Positions 1 through 12,227 of a DNA stretch of 64,000 nt are shown here, one piece after another. The DNA is taken from the NCBI GenBank assembly GCA_047495785.1, contig JBLDXI010000004.1, forward strand, positions 620,001-684,000. The letters are read 5' to 3'. The notes under the pieces were generated by a model that made no database searches, was not told the origin of the DNA, and saw only the letters and a program-made list of their open reading frames with translations. The position numbers and the translations under genes are program-made. Position 1 is the first letter of the stretch. Each line of letters begins with the position of its first letter. The stretch comes from Lepidodermella squamata. Taxonomy: Eukaryota > Gastrotricha.

Positions 1-32
1 CAAGAGACGGCAGAAGTGGTAATCTCACAACT
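1..32 (-). repeat. Remnant of the 3' LTR
   Basis: These bases match 12269-12300, an internal stretch of the intact LTR close to its U5 end. In the window they join env directly, so the U3 and R parts expected between env and this stretch are absent. The rest of the LTR may continue to the left, outside the window. Confidence 0.7.
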
Positions 33-1632
33 TGCGGATGCGCTTAACGCGATTGACGCGACTGTGGATCGGGCTGTGCCGCAGGCTGCTGCCGATGTCG
101 CAATTGATGGCGGCGATGACAATAACGACGAGGATGCGCCGCAACGTGTTCCGTGACATCACTCCAACACCGATATAGAACAGTCGACCGTAGAGTTGTG
201 AGATAACCAGGGTTTCCAACACAGTGTTATTCGACTGATTCGTATTCACCGTAAAATCGAGCTCGTCAACACTTGCAATTTCGATTGGCGCCATCGAAAG
301 ATTGTCCATACAGTTGGATCCAACAACCATCAGCGGTAGCTCGTCGGCAACTTGGAGCGAGCCACCACACGGAATTTGCATCACCGTACCAGCCGGTGCC
401 AACTCCTCGGAAACGTTCTCCCCTTTCGTAAACTTGACCCGGGCATCTCCAGTCAACAACACGGTATCTCCACTGATTCGAATCGTTTTTAATCTCGGGC
501 ACACCACTGACTCGCCATGCGCCAGAACATCGAGTGAATGGGCGTTCGGCCGAACTGTAACTCGGGATTGGCTTGCGGCGTTATCGCAAAGATAGGTTCT
601 GGCGTTGGCTTGATGACATTGTGCCAGCCGGCTCTCTTCAAAATAAAAGTACTTGTCAACACATTTCAAAATTAACTTGCCCTTGTAAGCGTCTTCGGCA
701 GGTCCTACACAACCGCGGTTTGTTTTCAACGTCACTGGTGACAATCGGAAGACATGGCAATTCTCCATCGCGACGATTGGTAGCGACGCCCTTAGTTGGA
801 AGCTTACTTGTGACTGCTCGGTAACCCACTGGAAGTGTGGTCGTTGGAAGATCGGTGCGTGCCCTAGGACCATCGCCCGCGTAAGTTCCGAACCGTTAAT
901 GTGGTTGATCGCAGAGATGACGACTGTTTCGAATTTAGCACGTACAGCGTTCGGCAAATCGCTGACTGCAAAGCTTCCCATGCGACTTGCAGCCTTCAAC
1001 CGTTCGATCTGGTCCCAAACGGTGCGTTGTTCGACGAAATTCGATAAATGCCACACTGCTAGTAGTAATTGAGAATCGACCGCATTGCCCACTCCACCTT
1101 GATAATAATTAGTGAGAAAATCCTCAATGTCGCCCACTTCACTATGGAGTTGATGAGCCTCCGTCGACAGTGTTGCCGTCTGGTCATTGATTATTCGGGC
1201 TACGGTGTTTTCGCGTTGAAGGGTGTTGGCTTCATCGAGTAGCGCTTCTTTGGCGCCCCTGCCCAATATCGAGCATTTTCCATTGAAAAGTTCATAGAAC
1301 CATCGTAGCACCGCATACTCGCAAACGTCCCGTTTGGCTCGACGGTTGTCGTCGACGGTATCGGTGAATATTGGGGTTAGTTTGGGGAAATTGGCGTTCC
1401 ATTGGTCAATCATAGCTTTGAGGGCCTTCCACTTGAACATGCCGGCTCGGATATGGAGTGGTCGGAAGTGGAGGTCGTGGTGGAGGACAACAGGGACTTC
1501 AGTGTCATACCATGCGATCATTTCATGACTGCGACCAAGAAGTAACAGCTTCTGCCAAAATTCCTGCTCGACGGGCGTCGCTACCGTTCCAATTATCGTC
1601 GCACTCCATATAACATAAGATAAAATATTCAT
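25..1632 (-). CDS. env: Env-like membrane glycoprotein of the Gypsy element
   Basis: The 535-residue frame sits where env lies in env-bearing Gypsy elements. It begins with a hydrophobic signal-like segment (residues 1-18). A basic furin-type site (RRAKR, about residues 97-101) would split a short N-terminal subunit from a larger one. The layout resembles the fusion (F-type) envelope group found in insect errantiviruses (inference from layout, not alignment). The larger part has many spaced cysteines and several N-glycosylation sequons. A hydrophobic stretch near residue 500 (ILVVIVIAAI) is a possible but short anchor. The stop codon lies within sequence shared with the LTR, so the natural C-terminus has probably been lost. 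Confidence 0.75.
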   Translation of the reverse strand: MNILSYVIWSATIIGTVATPVEQEFWQKLLLLGRSHEMIAWYDTEVPVVLHHDLHFRPLHIRAGMFKWKALKAMIDQWNANFPKLTPIFTDTVDDNRRAKRDVCEYAVLRWFYELFNGKCSILGRGAKEALLDEANTLQRENTVARIINDQTATLSTEAHQLHSEVGDIEDFLTNYYQGGVGNAVDSQLLLAVWHLSNFVEQRTVWDQIERLKAASRMGSFAVSDLPNAVRAKFETVVISAINHINGSELTRAMVLGHAPIFQRPHFQWVTEQSQVSFQLRASLPIVAMENCHVFRLSPVTLKTNRGCVGPAEDAYKGKLILKCVDKYFYFEESRLAQCHQANARTYLCDNAASQSRVTVRPNAHSLDVLAHGESVVCPRLKTIRISGDTVLLTGDARVKFTKGENVSEELAPAGTVMQIPCGGSLQVADELPLMVVGSNCMDNLSMAPIEIASVDELDFTVNTNQSNNTVLETLVISQLYGRLFYIGVGVMSRNTLRRILVVIVIAAINCDIGSSLRHSPIHSRVNRVKRIRKL

Positions 1633-1742
1633 CTAAAAACAAAACACATACACCTTGCGCTGGCGCTTGACGCCGCGCAGCAACCACTTTTTTTTAATCT
1701 TACTACATACTAAGGGTTTCGGGGTTACTGGTTACTACTGTT

Positions 1743-3992
1743 TCATTTGTGAATTGGCAATCCTTGTAGTAGTCGATCCGTTTCCTCCAGGAAGTCGTCC
1801 GTGAATGATCTGATCGGAATTACTCGTTCGTCACTTCTCGCCGGTGCAGGTTGCTCGACCGTCGGTCGCTCCGACTGTTCCTCGACATTGTGACTTGCCC
1901 AGAATTCTGGCCAATTGGTTGATTCGTCGGGGTCTTCAGCGATTACGTCGAGGTCGTCACTGCCAACATTTTCCGTCCATTGTTTAGTCGTTGTCGGTGG
2001 GCATCCGAAATACGGTTTCAATCGATTGTGGTGTACAACTTTCTCCGGTCCACTGCCATCAAACAGTCGAATCAAGTAGGTGCTGTTCTTCAACGGTGCC
2101 AGTACGGTGAACGGGCCTCGCCAACTGAGTAGCCATTTGCGACCTTCGTTATTTTTCGTGTTTACCGTGCGTAAATTGAGCCAAACCAATTGTCCCGTTA
2201 CGTAGTTTGTCACGTTCTCCTTTTTGTCGTACTGGTCCTTTTGGCGTGCTTGCGCTTTCAAGAGTCTTTGCCGTGTCGCTTCGTACGCATCGCGCAGTGC
2301 TGCCCATGTTTTCGTAGCATAGCCTTGTGGGTCTTCTTTCGATGGGGTAAGACCGCTGGCGTGATAGGGTTCGTACAGTTGCAAGGCATCGATCGGAATG
2401 CGTGGCGGTCGTCCATACCATAGGAAATATGGCATGTACTTCGTTGATTCGTGCTCCGAAGTGTTGTAGGCGAACACTGCAACTGGCAGGTAACTATCCC
2501 ATTCGCGCTGTGACTTGCCGTGAAGGTACTTGGCTAGCATGTTTTGAAGGTTCCGATTCTGTCGTTCAACGAAACCATTTGTTTGGGCGTGGTAGCTCGA
2601 AGTTCGAACGTGTTTGATTTTCAGCATCTTGCAAACCTGTTCAACAACTTCAGAATTCAGAGAACTACCTTGATCATTCAAAAGTTTTTGAGGTACTCCG
2701 TGGCGAAGCATAAAACCGTTGAGGTGTTTTAGCAGTGTTTCCGACGTGTAGTTTTTCATTGGGAATGCTTCGATGTATTTGGAGAATAAGTCGCCAATGA
2801 CGAGAATGTACTGGTGACCACTCGACGATGTTGGCTGTATCGGTCCCATGACATCCCATCCGACGATTTCCATTGGTCGGTTGACCACAATCGGGTTGAG
2901 CGGGGCCACAGGGGTTTTTGGTGGGTTCTTGCGGCGTTGACATTGTTCGCAACATTTGACGTAGATTTCGGTATCGAGTTCGAAACCGCGCCAGTAGAAT
3001 CGTTCGCGTAATCGTTGAAGGGTTCGTTCGGTGCCTAGGTGACCCATATCGTCGTGGATCGCCTTAAGAATTTTAGGTCTTAACGCCGGCGGGATAACGA
3101 TTGCTCCTTTTTCACCTCTGTAACGATAAAGAACATTGTCAGCTAATTTTAAACCATACTTTTCGCCGATCGCTGGATTCTCTTCCAATTGCTTTATAAT
3201 CAAATTCAGTTCTTCGTCTTCTCGTTGTGCGATTTTAACGTCGTCGCGGTTGATGTCTGGTTGTTCGAACGTGATGATTTTTCCGACCATTGGTAAAGCT
3301 TCAAGGTCGGGTCTTCGCGACAGACTATCGGCATTAGAATGGTCGATGCCTTTTCTCCATTTGAACGTGATTTCATAGGGCATCAGTTGATACTCGTATC
3401 GTGCTAGCTTTCCTCCGCGATCTTTCAAAGCGCGTAGACTTGTCAAAGGGTTGTGGTCGGTCCATAGCTCGAATGCTCCACCTTGCGCTTTGGATTTCAA
3501 GAATGGTGCGAATTGCGCCACACCCCACGTTGCAGCCAAGAGTTCTCGTTCCGTCGTCATGTAGTTTCGTTCAGCTTGGTTCAATGTTCGGCTCGCGTAG
3601 GCAATGACTCGTTCTTGTCCGTCATGTTTTTGACTCAGGATGGCTCCGATAGCAAAGTTTGAAGCATCAGTGTCGACTCTGAAGGGTAACTCGAAGTTCG
3701 GGTAGGCCAAGATCGGGTGAGTAACCAGTTTGTCACGCAATGTTTCGAAGGATTGTTTTGTTTCTGTTGTCCAGTTGAATTTCTCGCCTTTCTTGAGGAG
3801 ATTGTATAGTGGTTTCGCAATGTCGGCGAATTTTGGAACAAAACGCCGGTAATAATTGGCTAGGCCCAGGAATGATCGCACTTGTGCGGCACTATTAGGT
3901 GTCGGCCAGTTTTTGACAGCTGAAATGCGATTCGGATCGGGTTTGATGCCATCTTTCGAGACGACGTGTCCCAAGTAGGTAACTGAAGGACA
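1743..3992 (-). pseudogene. pol: Pol, C-terminal part (RT end, RNase H, integrase)
   Basis: This is the continuation of pol beyond the foldback insertion. It starts at VTYLGHVVS, the conserved end of a Gypsy RT palm and thumb. RNase H follows ([33 protein letters not shown]). The integrase zinc finger is [12 protein letters not shown] with CCEQC. The catalytic core shows its three acidic residues in GWDVMGP, LNDQGSS and FVERQNRNL, and a GPF motif lies near the C-terminus. A methionine at 4028 opens this frame, but the first 11 codons belong to the inserted transposon TIR. The stop at 1743 is about 110 bases before the env start. Apart from the insertion the frame is intact. Confidence 0.93.
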
Positions 3993-3994
3993 AA

Positions 3995-6900
3995 CATTAT
4001 GTTTCCGATTTTCCGGGTCAAAGTCCATTGTCAGCCATTGCTGTCATCCATCAGCCACAGTCAGCTCGCGTGTTGTCGTCCAGAGAGCTTGGTGACTTGG
4101 TGACTTGGTGACTTGGTCGTGTCATTGCAATTTTCAATGCAATTTTCGCATTATTTTTCCAGGTGTTACTTATTACACTGCAGCACCTATAATGTGTTCA
4201 GAAAATGATCGGGAAGTCTCTTGCAACCTGCTATCAAGAAACGGGTGATTTGCGGTTACGTCTATGTTAACCTCTTGCTTTTAGTTCGGAATGAGTTTTT
4301 CAAGTAATTTAGGGACTTTTAACCACTGTTTAAAAATATGGCCAACGATGGTGGATCAAAATGATGCAATTAAACATTTTACAGGTTTGGTGCTACAAAA
4401 TCATGACAAGAGTAAGACTGAGATTAAAGATTTGCCAAGCGGGCGCAACTCAATGTTACCATGTGTTAATTCGATGATTTTGCGCTAAAGGCGACCAGCG
4501 AGAAAAAACCTCTATACAGAGTACTGCGCACTATAAACAGTACTACGCGCGCATAATATTATAAGATATACTTATAGCCCGCATTCTGTGTGAAAAATAA
4601 TGAATGCACTGGACAAATGACCAACAAATATAATGCGCTTTTGTGGATGTTACCATGAAATTTTCGGATTACCTGGTAGAGAACAGTCGAACGTATCCAG
4701 AAATTGATAAAAATGCATGTGTAACCGTGGGTTTTCTGCCGTTAGGCGACCTGATAGCGATCCGAAAGCGCAAAAACCTTGGAAAAATGCAAATACTGGC
4801 GCCTTTAGCGGCGTTTCTGCGAGGAACAAAATGGGTTCAACCACAGTTTTTTCCCATTCCCTAGCAGAGCACATGGAGAGCCTATCAGCGAAGTAAGAAA
4901 TAGCCAGTTAATATGGTTGTCATCCACGACTTTGAAGTCTTTTCCTTCCCGGCTTGCAAAACGAGGAAAAAGTGAAAATGGTGTGTTTTAACCTGTCTTA
5001 TCTCGAAAAAACCCATGGTTGCACCGTAGCTTTTTGTAGTCAAATAGGAGAAGGCACTGGGAGGAAGGTTTTGACAGGGAAAGCAGCAAGAACCACCCCA
5101 ACTTGTCCAAGACTTTTTTGTCCCGATTAGCACTCACTACGTCAGACCCAACACCTCGAAACTGCATGACATGGCGTCTTTTGGGGCATTGCTGCAAGAA
5201 ACAGATTGGTTTCAACCACAGTTATTTCGCGTTCTCTAGTAGAGCACAACAAGATCTTACTAAGGAAGTAAGAAATTTCCAGTAAATGCGGTTTTTATCC
5301 ACAGTTTAAAAGCCTTTTCCCTCCATATCCGATTCAAGTTCGAATCGAAGAGAAAGTGAGCATTTTCATCTTTCATGGCACTTATCTTGAAAAAACCCAT
5401 GGCTGCACCATAAGTTTTTGTATTCAAAAAGGAGAGGAGATTGAGAAGAAGGTTTTAAAAGAGAAAACAGCAAGAACCACGTCAACTTATCCACGACTTT
5501 TTCGCCCTGATGGGCAATCACATTTTAAGCTCAAAATCGAGTTTCAAAATTGGGCTGTTCCGAGACCTTATACAGCAGAGCCCTTTTTCACTTGTAACAA
5601 GTTGAAGGAAGCGCATACTTCTTATAAAATAGCAAATATGCGGGTGCTACCACGATTTGCTATCCATTCGGTCCCAGACTGCGGTAACAAGATGGTTGAG
5701 GTAAGGAGTCATCCGATTTTAGTCCGATTTCAGTTGCTCGTTTCCGTTTAGCTGCTTGGTAAAGATGCGTTCCCCATCATAGTTATCCACACCCGTTTTA
5801 ACTTGCATCGTATCCAAGACATTTTGGTGGTAAAACCGTTAGTCGGAAAAGTATCACTGTAGTGGCCTACAATGGCCCTCTGATTCATTGTAGCGGCCTC
5901 GGTTGGCCCTTGGGCTGGATCCTGCAGCGGGCATGCTCGGCCGTACTAATAACCACTGGCAACTTTTCTCGCTTTCGAGTTGCAGCCATGGTTTGGCTGA
6001 ACGATTTAGTTCTCTAAAACCTTCCATCCACCGAGCTTAACTAAATTACCCAAATGAGTCTTTTGATGGTAGACCTTACTACTGTTCAAGCGACAACGGC
6101 AGTCTCCCCGTGGCGGTAGCGGGCAACGTAATTCACGGCAAATGTTGGGTCGGGTCGCGTACGCCCTGCTGTCGTTGAAAGTGGACTCTCGGCGAGTGAA
6201 AAACGATCGTCTAGGAAAGCCTCCACGCGTTAGCTAGCTAGCTACCAGCAAATTGGGAGACTTGGTCTTGGTTTAAAAGTGACGAGTGACCGTCATCTCC
6301 TGCCTTGGCGGGGCCCCAGTGCTTTACATGTTCACAACATCGAACTACAAGGAGATGGATGTGGAGGTATCGGGCTACGGGAGTCTCCCCTCTGGTCCTA
6401 AGTCCTAACCAAAAGCAACCTACCCAACTTGCATACAACCAGCTGCCCCCAGATTATGCTTCCCATTCTAAAGGCACACGCAAGCTACTTTGCTCTTTGA
6501 ACATGAAGCTAAAAATTTGACGGTGGGCGGCGCCAACAATAGAACGCGATTGACGCAGTTGAAAAAAGTGCGGATCAAGGTTTTTCTGCGGTTTGGAAAG
6601 TGCACCGTTGAGTGAAATGACTCAAAAGCAAGGATTTTAGCCATATTAGATGGCACTCTATCACGTTTTAGCGCCAACGGGGAAAAGTTATCCCAATCCC
6701 TAGGCAGTCCAACAGCGCAACTCGACAAAGAGGCCAGTTGTCGGTGGTGCGGTGGTGCATGTTGTAGGCACTCATGCTGTTGCAAGATCAAGGCCAAGAC
6801 CAAGGGCCAACCGCGGCCGCAACAATGAATCAAACTGCCATTGTGGGCATTTTAGTAAATCTTGTCCGCGTTCTTGATACAAAGTGAAGACTACCATAGT

Positions 6901-9333
6901 GTCAAAATGGTACCTTTACCACTCCTACTAAATCAAAGGGAAACCAACTTACTTACATCTCACAAAGAGCATTCCGCAGGAGTAATTAGCAAAATCTACT
7001 GGTTTTACCACCGTATTTTCTTTAAGTTGATGCAAGCGAGCATGAGAGTCAAGAAGGATAATCGGAAACCTATCTGTGTACTACGTCAGTCCACAGATAC
7101 CAGGGATTTAAATGGTATGGGTCCGCATCTCGAGCGTCTTGTTGCCGCGGTCAGGGCAACGGTTCAGGCCGGAATGCATACCCCAATTCATGGTATCACC
7201 GGCATATTAGTTATCCTTATAGAAGAAGGCACTCTTATCAACTTGTGAGACTTCGAATAAAGTCTCTGCGTTGTGCGGTTTCAGAATAGAACGGCTTCGA
7301 ATCTCGATTTTGTGCTTGAAATGTAATTGCTAAGCATTACGAAAAAGTCGTGGATAAGTTGTGGTGGTTTTTGCTTTTTTCCCTTTTAAAACCTTCTTCT
7401 CAATTGCCTCCCCCATTTGACTACGAAAAATTACGGTGCTGCCATGGTTTTTTTCGAGATGAGTGCGATGAAAGATCCTAAATGCTCACTTTTCCTTCGA
7501 TTCGGACTTGATTCGGAAGTGGAGGGAAAAGACTGAAAAGCAGTGGATAAACACTACATTTACTGGGACTTCTTTCTTCCCAAGTTAGATCTTGTTGTGC
7601 TCTACTAGGGAATTTGACAAAACTATGGTTGAACCCATTCCGTTTCTGCAGCAGTGCTCCAAAAGACGCAAGGTCATGCATTTTCGAGGTGTTGGGTCGG
7701 ACGAAGTGAGTGCTAATCACGACGAAAAAGTCGTGGATAGGCTGTGGGGATCCTTGCTGCTTTTCCTGTCAAAACCTTCCTCCCAGCGCCGTCTCCAATT
7801 TGACAACAAAAAGCTATGGTGCAACCATGGGTTTTTTCGAGATAAGAGCGACTGAAAACACCAAATTTTCATTTTCTCACTGATTTGCAAGCCGGGAGGG
7901 AAGCGACTGAAAAGCCGTGGATAACCACCATATTAACTAGCTATTTCTTGGTTCCCCACAAAGCCTTTTATGTGCTCTACTAGGGAATGTGACAAAATTG
8001 TGGTTGAACCCATCCTGCTTCTTGAAGAAGCGCCGCCAAAAACGCCAGTGGGTGCATTTTTCCAAGGTTTTTGCGCTTTCGGATCGCTATCAGGTCGCCT
8101 AACGGCAGAAAACCCACGGTTACACATGCATTTTTATCAATTTCTGGATACGTTCGACTGTTCTCTACCAGGTAATCCGAAAATTTCATGGTAACATCCA
8201 CAAAAGCGCATTATATTTGTTGGTCATTTGTCCAGTGCATTCATTTTTTACCACAAAATTGCGGGCCAAGTATATTTCATAGTATTATGCGCGCGCGTAG
8301 TACTTTTTATAGTGCGCAGTACTCCGAATACGCGCTAGTAGCCCTGCATACTTTTATGTAAGCTGCAGAGTTTTTTGAGCGTGTATGCGATTGGTCTGTT
8401 ATAGCGTAAAACCATCGAATTGGAGTCAAATCAAAGCTAATTTCCGTCTTTTAGGTGAAAAGGAGACATCACACCAAGATGTATGCTTATTATCAAACAG
8501 AATATTTTTAGGAGAGCCAAATTTGCTTGTTGTATACAATATCCGGGTGGATATCATTGATGGATATTGGCCTGAAGGCAAGAAGGCTTTCTATGTGGGC
8601 CAGGGGCGCAGCCGAAGGCCGGAATGGTGGCCTGAAGGACGAATATCCATCGCTGTCCACCGATAACACCCGTATATGGTTGTTATCCGGCGTCAAAAAT
8701 CATAAAATCCGGATAACGGAGCCTAAGTTTAGATCCTGGCACCATAAACGCAACCAAGTTAAAAGCAGTGACTTCTTTAAAAATGCAGGCAAATCAGGCA
8801 AAGCAGGCCATGATCTCAAAGCGATGATCAGGCCTTATGCAGAAAATTGTTTTGGATTTCTGCTTATCAATCGCGATATTCCAGAAATATTTGAAAATTC
8901 ATTACTTCTGCAAATGCATTCTGCTTCCCATCTTATTCGGTTTTACCCCAAGCTAAAAGTCAGTAAAAAGTGAAATCAAATATTTATGTTTTCCTTTCCC
9001 CTAAATTCAATTTCTCAAAACAATTTGTTTGTACTTAAGTCATCAAAGCATAGATACCTTGACCTGAAAAATTATCAAAACGAAAAGCTGATCGATGATG
9101 TCATGGTTATTGATGATACAGGTACAAAATAAAGGTTATAGGTGCTGCAGTGTAATAAGTAACACCTGGAAAAATAATGCGAAATTTGCATTGAAAATTG
9201 CAATGACACGACCAAGTCACCAAGTCACCAAGTCACCAAGCTCTCTGGACGACAACACGCGAGCTGACTGTGGCTGATGGATGACAGCAATGGCTGACAA
9301 TGGACTTTGACCCGGAAAATCGGAAACATAATG
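3995..9333. mobile_element. 5.3-kb foldback DNA transposon inserted in pol
   Basis: The element begins CATTATGTTTCCG at 3995 and ends with the inverted copy at 9333. Outer inverted repeats (3995-4194 and 9137-9333) are nearly identical and contain the repeated unit TTGGTGACTTGG. A second pair of arms (about 4519-5530 and 7315-8326) is more diverged. The flanking pol frame is restored if the element and one copy of a 2-bp AA/TT duplication are removed. The middle (5531-7314) has only short frames and a Gag zinc-knuckle relic. No transposase was recognised, so it is presumably non-autonomous. Confidence 0.85.
6715..6896 (+). pseudogene. Degenerate Gag zinc-knuckle fragment
   Basis: One frame shows C-R-W-C-G-G followed by a Cys-rich stretch and KIKAK. 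A second, shifted frame gives CHCGHFSKSC followed by PRS and a stop. The pair resembles the two consecutive knuckles of a different Gypsy-type Gag. Stops and a frame change separate them. The fragment lies in the single-copy middle of the foldback element, so that element carries captured or inserted retroelement sequence. Nothing convincing extends on either side. Confidence 0.45.
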
Positions 9334-11106
9334 AAGAAAATTGCATTTAGATGGTTTAATTTTCAAACCTGCATCACGCAGTCGAATGAAAACTCGTTCA
9401 AGACGTTCGAGTTGCTCTTCAAGTGTCTTGCTGAATACGATGATGTCGTCGAGGTACACCAAAACTTCGCGGTATAACAGGCCGTTTAGTACGAACATCA
9501 TCAATCTTTGAAACGTGGCTGGGGCGTTACACAGCCCGAATGGCATGCGGTTGAATTCGTAGAGTCCGAAGGGTGTGACGAACGCGGTCTTCTCCTTGCT
9601 TGATTCTTCGAGTTCCAATTGCCAGTATCCGCTGGTAAGGTCCATAGTACTGTACAGTTGCGATCCTCCCAGTGCTTCCAATATGTCGTCGGTACGTGGT
9701 AGTGGGAACGCATCTTTCTCCGTGACGTCGTTGACTTTGCGCAGGTCGACACAGAATCTCATTTCGCCCGACTTTTTGGGTACCATGACGATCGGTGATG
9801 ACCATGCAGATGAACTGGGGCGAATTACCTTTTTCTTAAGCATATCCTTGATTTTCGACTCGACTTCTTCCAGTTGGCTTCGTCCCAGGCGGTAACCGGC
9901 TTGACGGATTGGGCCGCCATTTGTTCGGATTTCGTGCTTGACGTAGGTGGTGTACCCGAAATCGTCGTCCGAGACAGAGAAGATTTCAGGGTATTTTTCT
10001 GCTAGCTGGTAGAATTTCTCGGCGTGTTCTTTCGGGATGTCGCTGTGTAGTTTGATCAGCTGGCGGAGGTTTGGCTTTGGGAGTTGCTTTCTTTCGGTTT
10101 CGGTCGCACGTCGGAATTTACCGATCGTTTGGATGGTTGCTTCTTCGACCTCTTCATACCCTGCAATAGGTTCATCTTTTTCAATGCTTACCGCTTCGTC
10201 CATCAGATTGACATAAAGTACGTTGACTTGTCCGTACGGTGTCTTTGTCAGGCTAGGGATAACTTCGCACATTTTCTGATTGCAAGTGTTTTCGGCGCCG
10301 ACAACGATGCCTGTTCCGTACGATTTCCGTTTACCATCACCAATGGTACCTCGGATCGCTTTGACACTGAACGCTGGGATCTCCACTTTTTCGCTAGCAT
10401 GTACGGCTGCCAACATTTTTCGCCTTGATTGGACTTCTTTGAGTTTTACTGGACCTTCCTTGAATTCGAGCGTCTTGCGTTGGAAGTTGATACCGTTGGC
10501 GTTTTGCTTCATGAAGTCGAACCCGAGTAGTCCGTCGGTGCACAAACCTTCGACAACCAAAACTTCGTCCTTGTATGCTTGACCATTTTCCGGGGTAACT
10601 TCGCACTTGGTTTTTCCTCGCACGCTGAGGTCTTGACCGTCTGCACCGACTGCTAACGCTGGTTCCAGGGTTGTTGACTTCGGGACATGTTTGCTATTGA
10701 TACAACTAATTTCTGCGCCTGTGTCTAACATAAACAACAAATTTTTCGATATATGTTTTCCTACATCACTACTATTAAATGAAACATCAGCATGTAATCC
10801 GTAACCCGCCACCTTATTGTTATTTACATTGTTTACCGTCATACATGCTTCCGGGTCGTTCGTATCGTCTTGTTGCTTGGGTCGTTCCGCTACTTTCCCG
10901 GACAAGGGGTCGACCCGTTTGCGTTTCCCCATTCGTCGACTTGCGGTTGCCAGTAGATCGGATCTTCCGTGACTTGTTGTACGTTCCATGGCTTTACTGT
11001 TGCGTCGGGTTGGTTTTGTGGGTAACGGTCGTTCGGTGTCTGGTTTGTAGGTGCTTGACTTCGACATTGGGCTTGCACGTGTCCTCGACGTCCGCACTTG
11101 TAGCAA
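9334..11106 (-). pseudogene. pol: Pol, N-terminal part (protease and reverse transcriptase), cut by insertion
   Basis: This is the first part of pol. The aspartic protease active site is DTGA near residues 128-131, in the context MLDTGAEIS. The reverse transcriptase follows, with the palm motifs FCVDLRKVN and MDLTSGYWQL and the catalytic YLDD near residues 551-554. Native pol sequence stops after KCNFL at 9334, exactly where the foldback transposon begins. About 38 further residues of open frame come from the transposon and are not pol. The remainder of the thumb, RNase H and integrase resumes at 3992 in the same sense. The upstream end of this frame overlaps gag. Confidence 0.93.
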
Positions 11107-12194
11107 GATCTTCCGTTGTTACAGTTTCTCGCGATATGGCCGTGGCGTCCGCAATTGTAGCAACCCGCTGTAGGTGGTCTCGGCTGTTGTTGACCGTTTC
11201 GTCCGTTTTGCTGTTGTCGTGGTGGGTATCGGCGGTTGTTATTGCTAAACTGTCGTTGATCGGGCTCACGATTATTGCTCCGTCCGACTAACGATTTCAT
11301 AGTTTGTAGCATCTCGTTTTGATCGCGTACCAACTGAACCAGTAGCTTCACGGGGTCGTTGGTTCCGATGTCGTCCGGTGTTGGCCATACTTGGGCTACA
11401 ACTGCTCCGTTTTCGCTTAGTGTCGTTGAATTCAGCGCGGCTTCTTCTAGGGCTGCTAGTTCATACGCGCTCTGTAGTGACTTCGGTTCGCCGTGCCGGA
11501 AGACTGCCACCCGTAGTGCTGGTTTAATTCCCATTAGGAAACGTTGTGTCAGGCAGTACTCACGTTCGCTTTCCGTTTTGCCCATGTGTTGCATTATGCG
11601 TTTGAGGTCGCCGATGTAATCACGTACCGTTTCGTTTGTGCCTTGTACGCGTGAGAAGAACTGCTTCGTTGCTCTGCCTGCTGTCAGTCTTAGGTTGAGG
11701 CCTTCCTCCAGTACTGCTTTTGCTGTTGCTAGCGTTTTGATGTCGTCTCGGTTACCTTCATACCAGACTTGAAGTGCTTTTCCCCGTAGGAACGATCCCA
11801 GGATGTTGACAAAATATTGCATCTTCTCGACCTTGGATTTTTGTGGTTCCGAGGCATTTGGGTCTGCTCCACTCGTTGGTATCGGCAATGGGTCGGCGCC
11901 ACCACAAGCGTGAACGATATCGACGAATTGTCGCCACTCATTGTCGAATGCCATCCATGATTCGCCGGTGATTTTCGGGATGATCGTCGTCGCCTTGTCG
12001 ATAGACAGAGTTGTCGTCATTGTTGTTGCTGCTGGCTTCTTCTGCGCGCTGGTTTTCTGACCAAGTCTCTTTAGGGTAATTGCAAGGAGGTCGGTGGATG
12101 GTTTGCTTGCTTCCGCTTGGCTTCTTCTGCTAGTGTTAGTAGCTTGGTTGCTTGCTTCGGTTTGGTCTTGCTCGCTGGGGTCGACCGGTTCCAA
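10890..12194 (-). CDS. gag: Gag polyprotein of the Gypsy element
   Basis: The 434-residue reading frame has a low-complexity, Ser/Thr/Gln-rich N-terminus and a central alpha-helical capsid-like region. Two tandem CCHC zinc knuckles follow near residues 345-358 (C-x2-C-x4-H-x4-C) and 364-377. Such knuckles bind the genomic RNA during particle assembly. The region between helices and knuckles is rich in Asn, Gln and Arg. The 3' end overlaps the pol frame by about 217 bases in a different frame, so pol is probably made by ribosomal frameshifting, as in many Gypsy elements. The first methionine lies about 34 bases downstream of the primer-binding site, a short leader. The frame is intact. Confidence 0.92.
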   Translation of the reverse strand: MEPVDPSEQDQTEASNQATNTSRRSQAEASKPSTDLLAITLKRLGQKTSAQKKPAATTMTTTLSIDKATTIIPKITGESWMAFDNEWRQFVDIVHACGGADPLPIPTSGADPNASEPQKSKVEKMQYFVNILGSFLRGKALQVWYEGNRDDIKTLATAKAVLEEGLNLRLTAGRATKQFFSRVQGTNETVRDYIGDLKRIMQHMGKTESEREYCLTQRFLMGIKPALRVAVFRHGEPKSLQSAYELAALEEAALNSTTLSENGAVVAQVWPTPDDIGTNDPVKLLVQLVRDQNEMLQTMKSLVGRSNNREPDQRQFSNNNRRYPPRQQQNGRNGQQQPRPPTAGCYNCGRHGHIARNCNNGRSCYKCGRRGHVQAQCRSQAPTNQTPNDRYPQNQPDATVKPWNVQQVTEDPIYWQPQVDEWGNANGSTPCPGK

Positions 12195-12227
12195 CTTGAC
12201 TGCGGGATCTGCCGTTCTTGGCTAGAG

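Noticed and set aside
6238-7248. Several 65-130-codon frames in the middle of the foldback transposon
   Set aside because: None shows a transposase motif. Apart from the zinc-knuckle relic at 6715-6896 they look like chance frames.
4643-8201. A 73-74-residue frame found twice in opposite orientation
   Set aside because: Both copies lie in the inverted arms of the foldback element. The identity reflects the arms, and no domain is visible.
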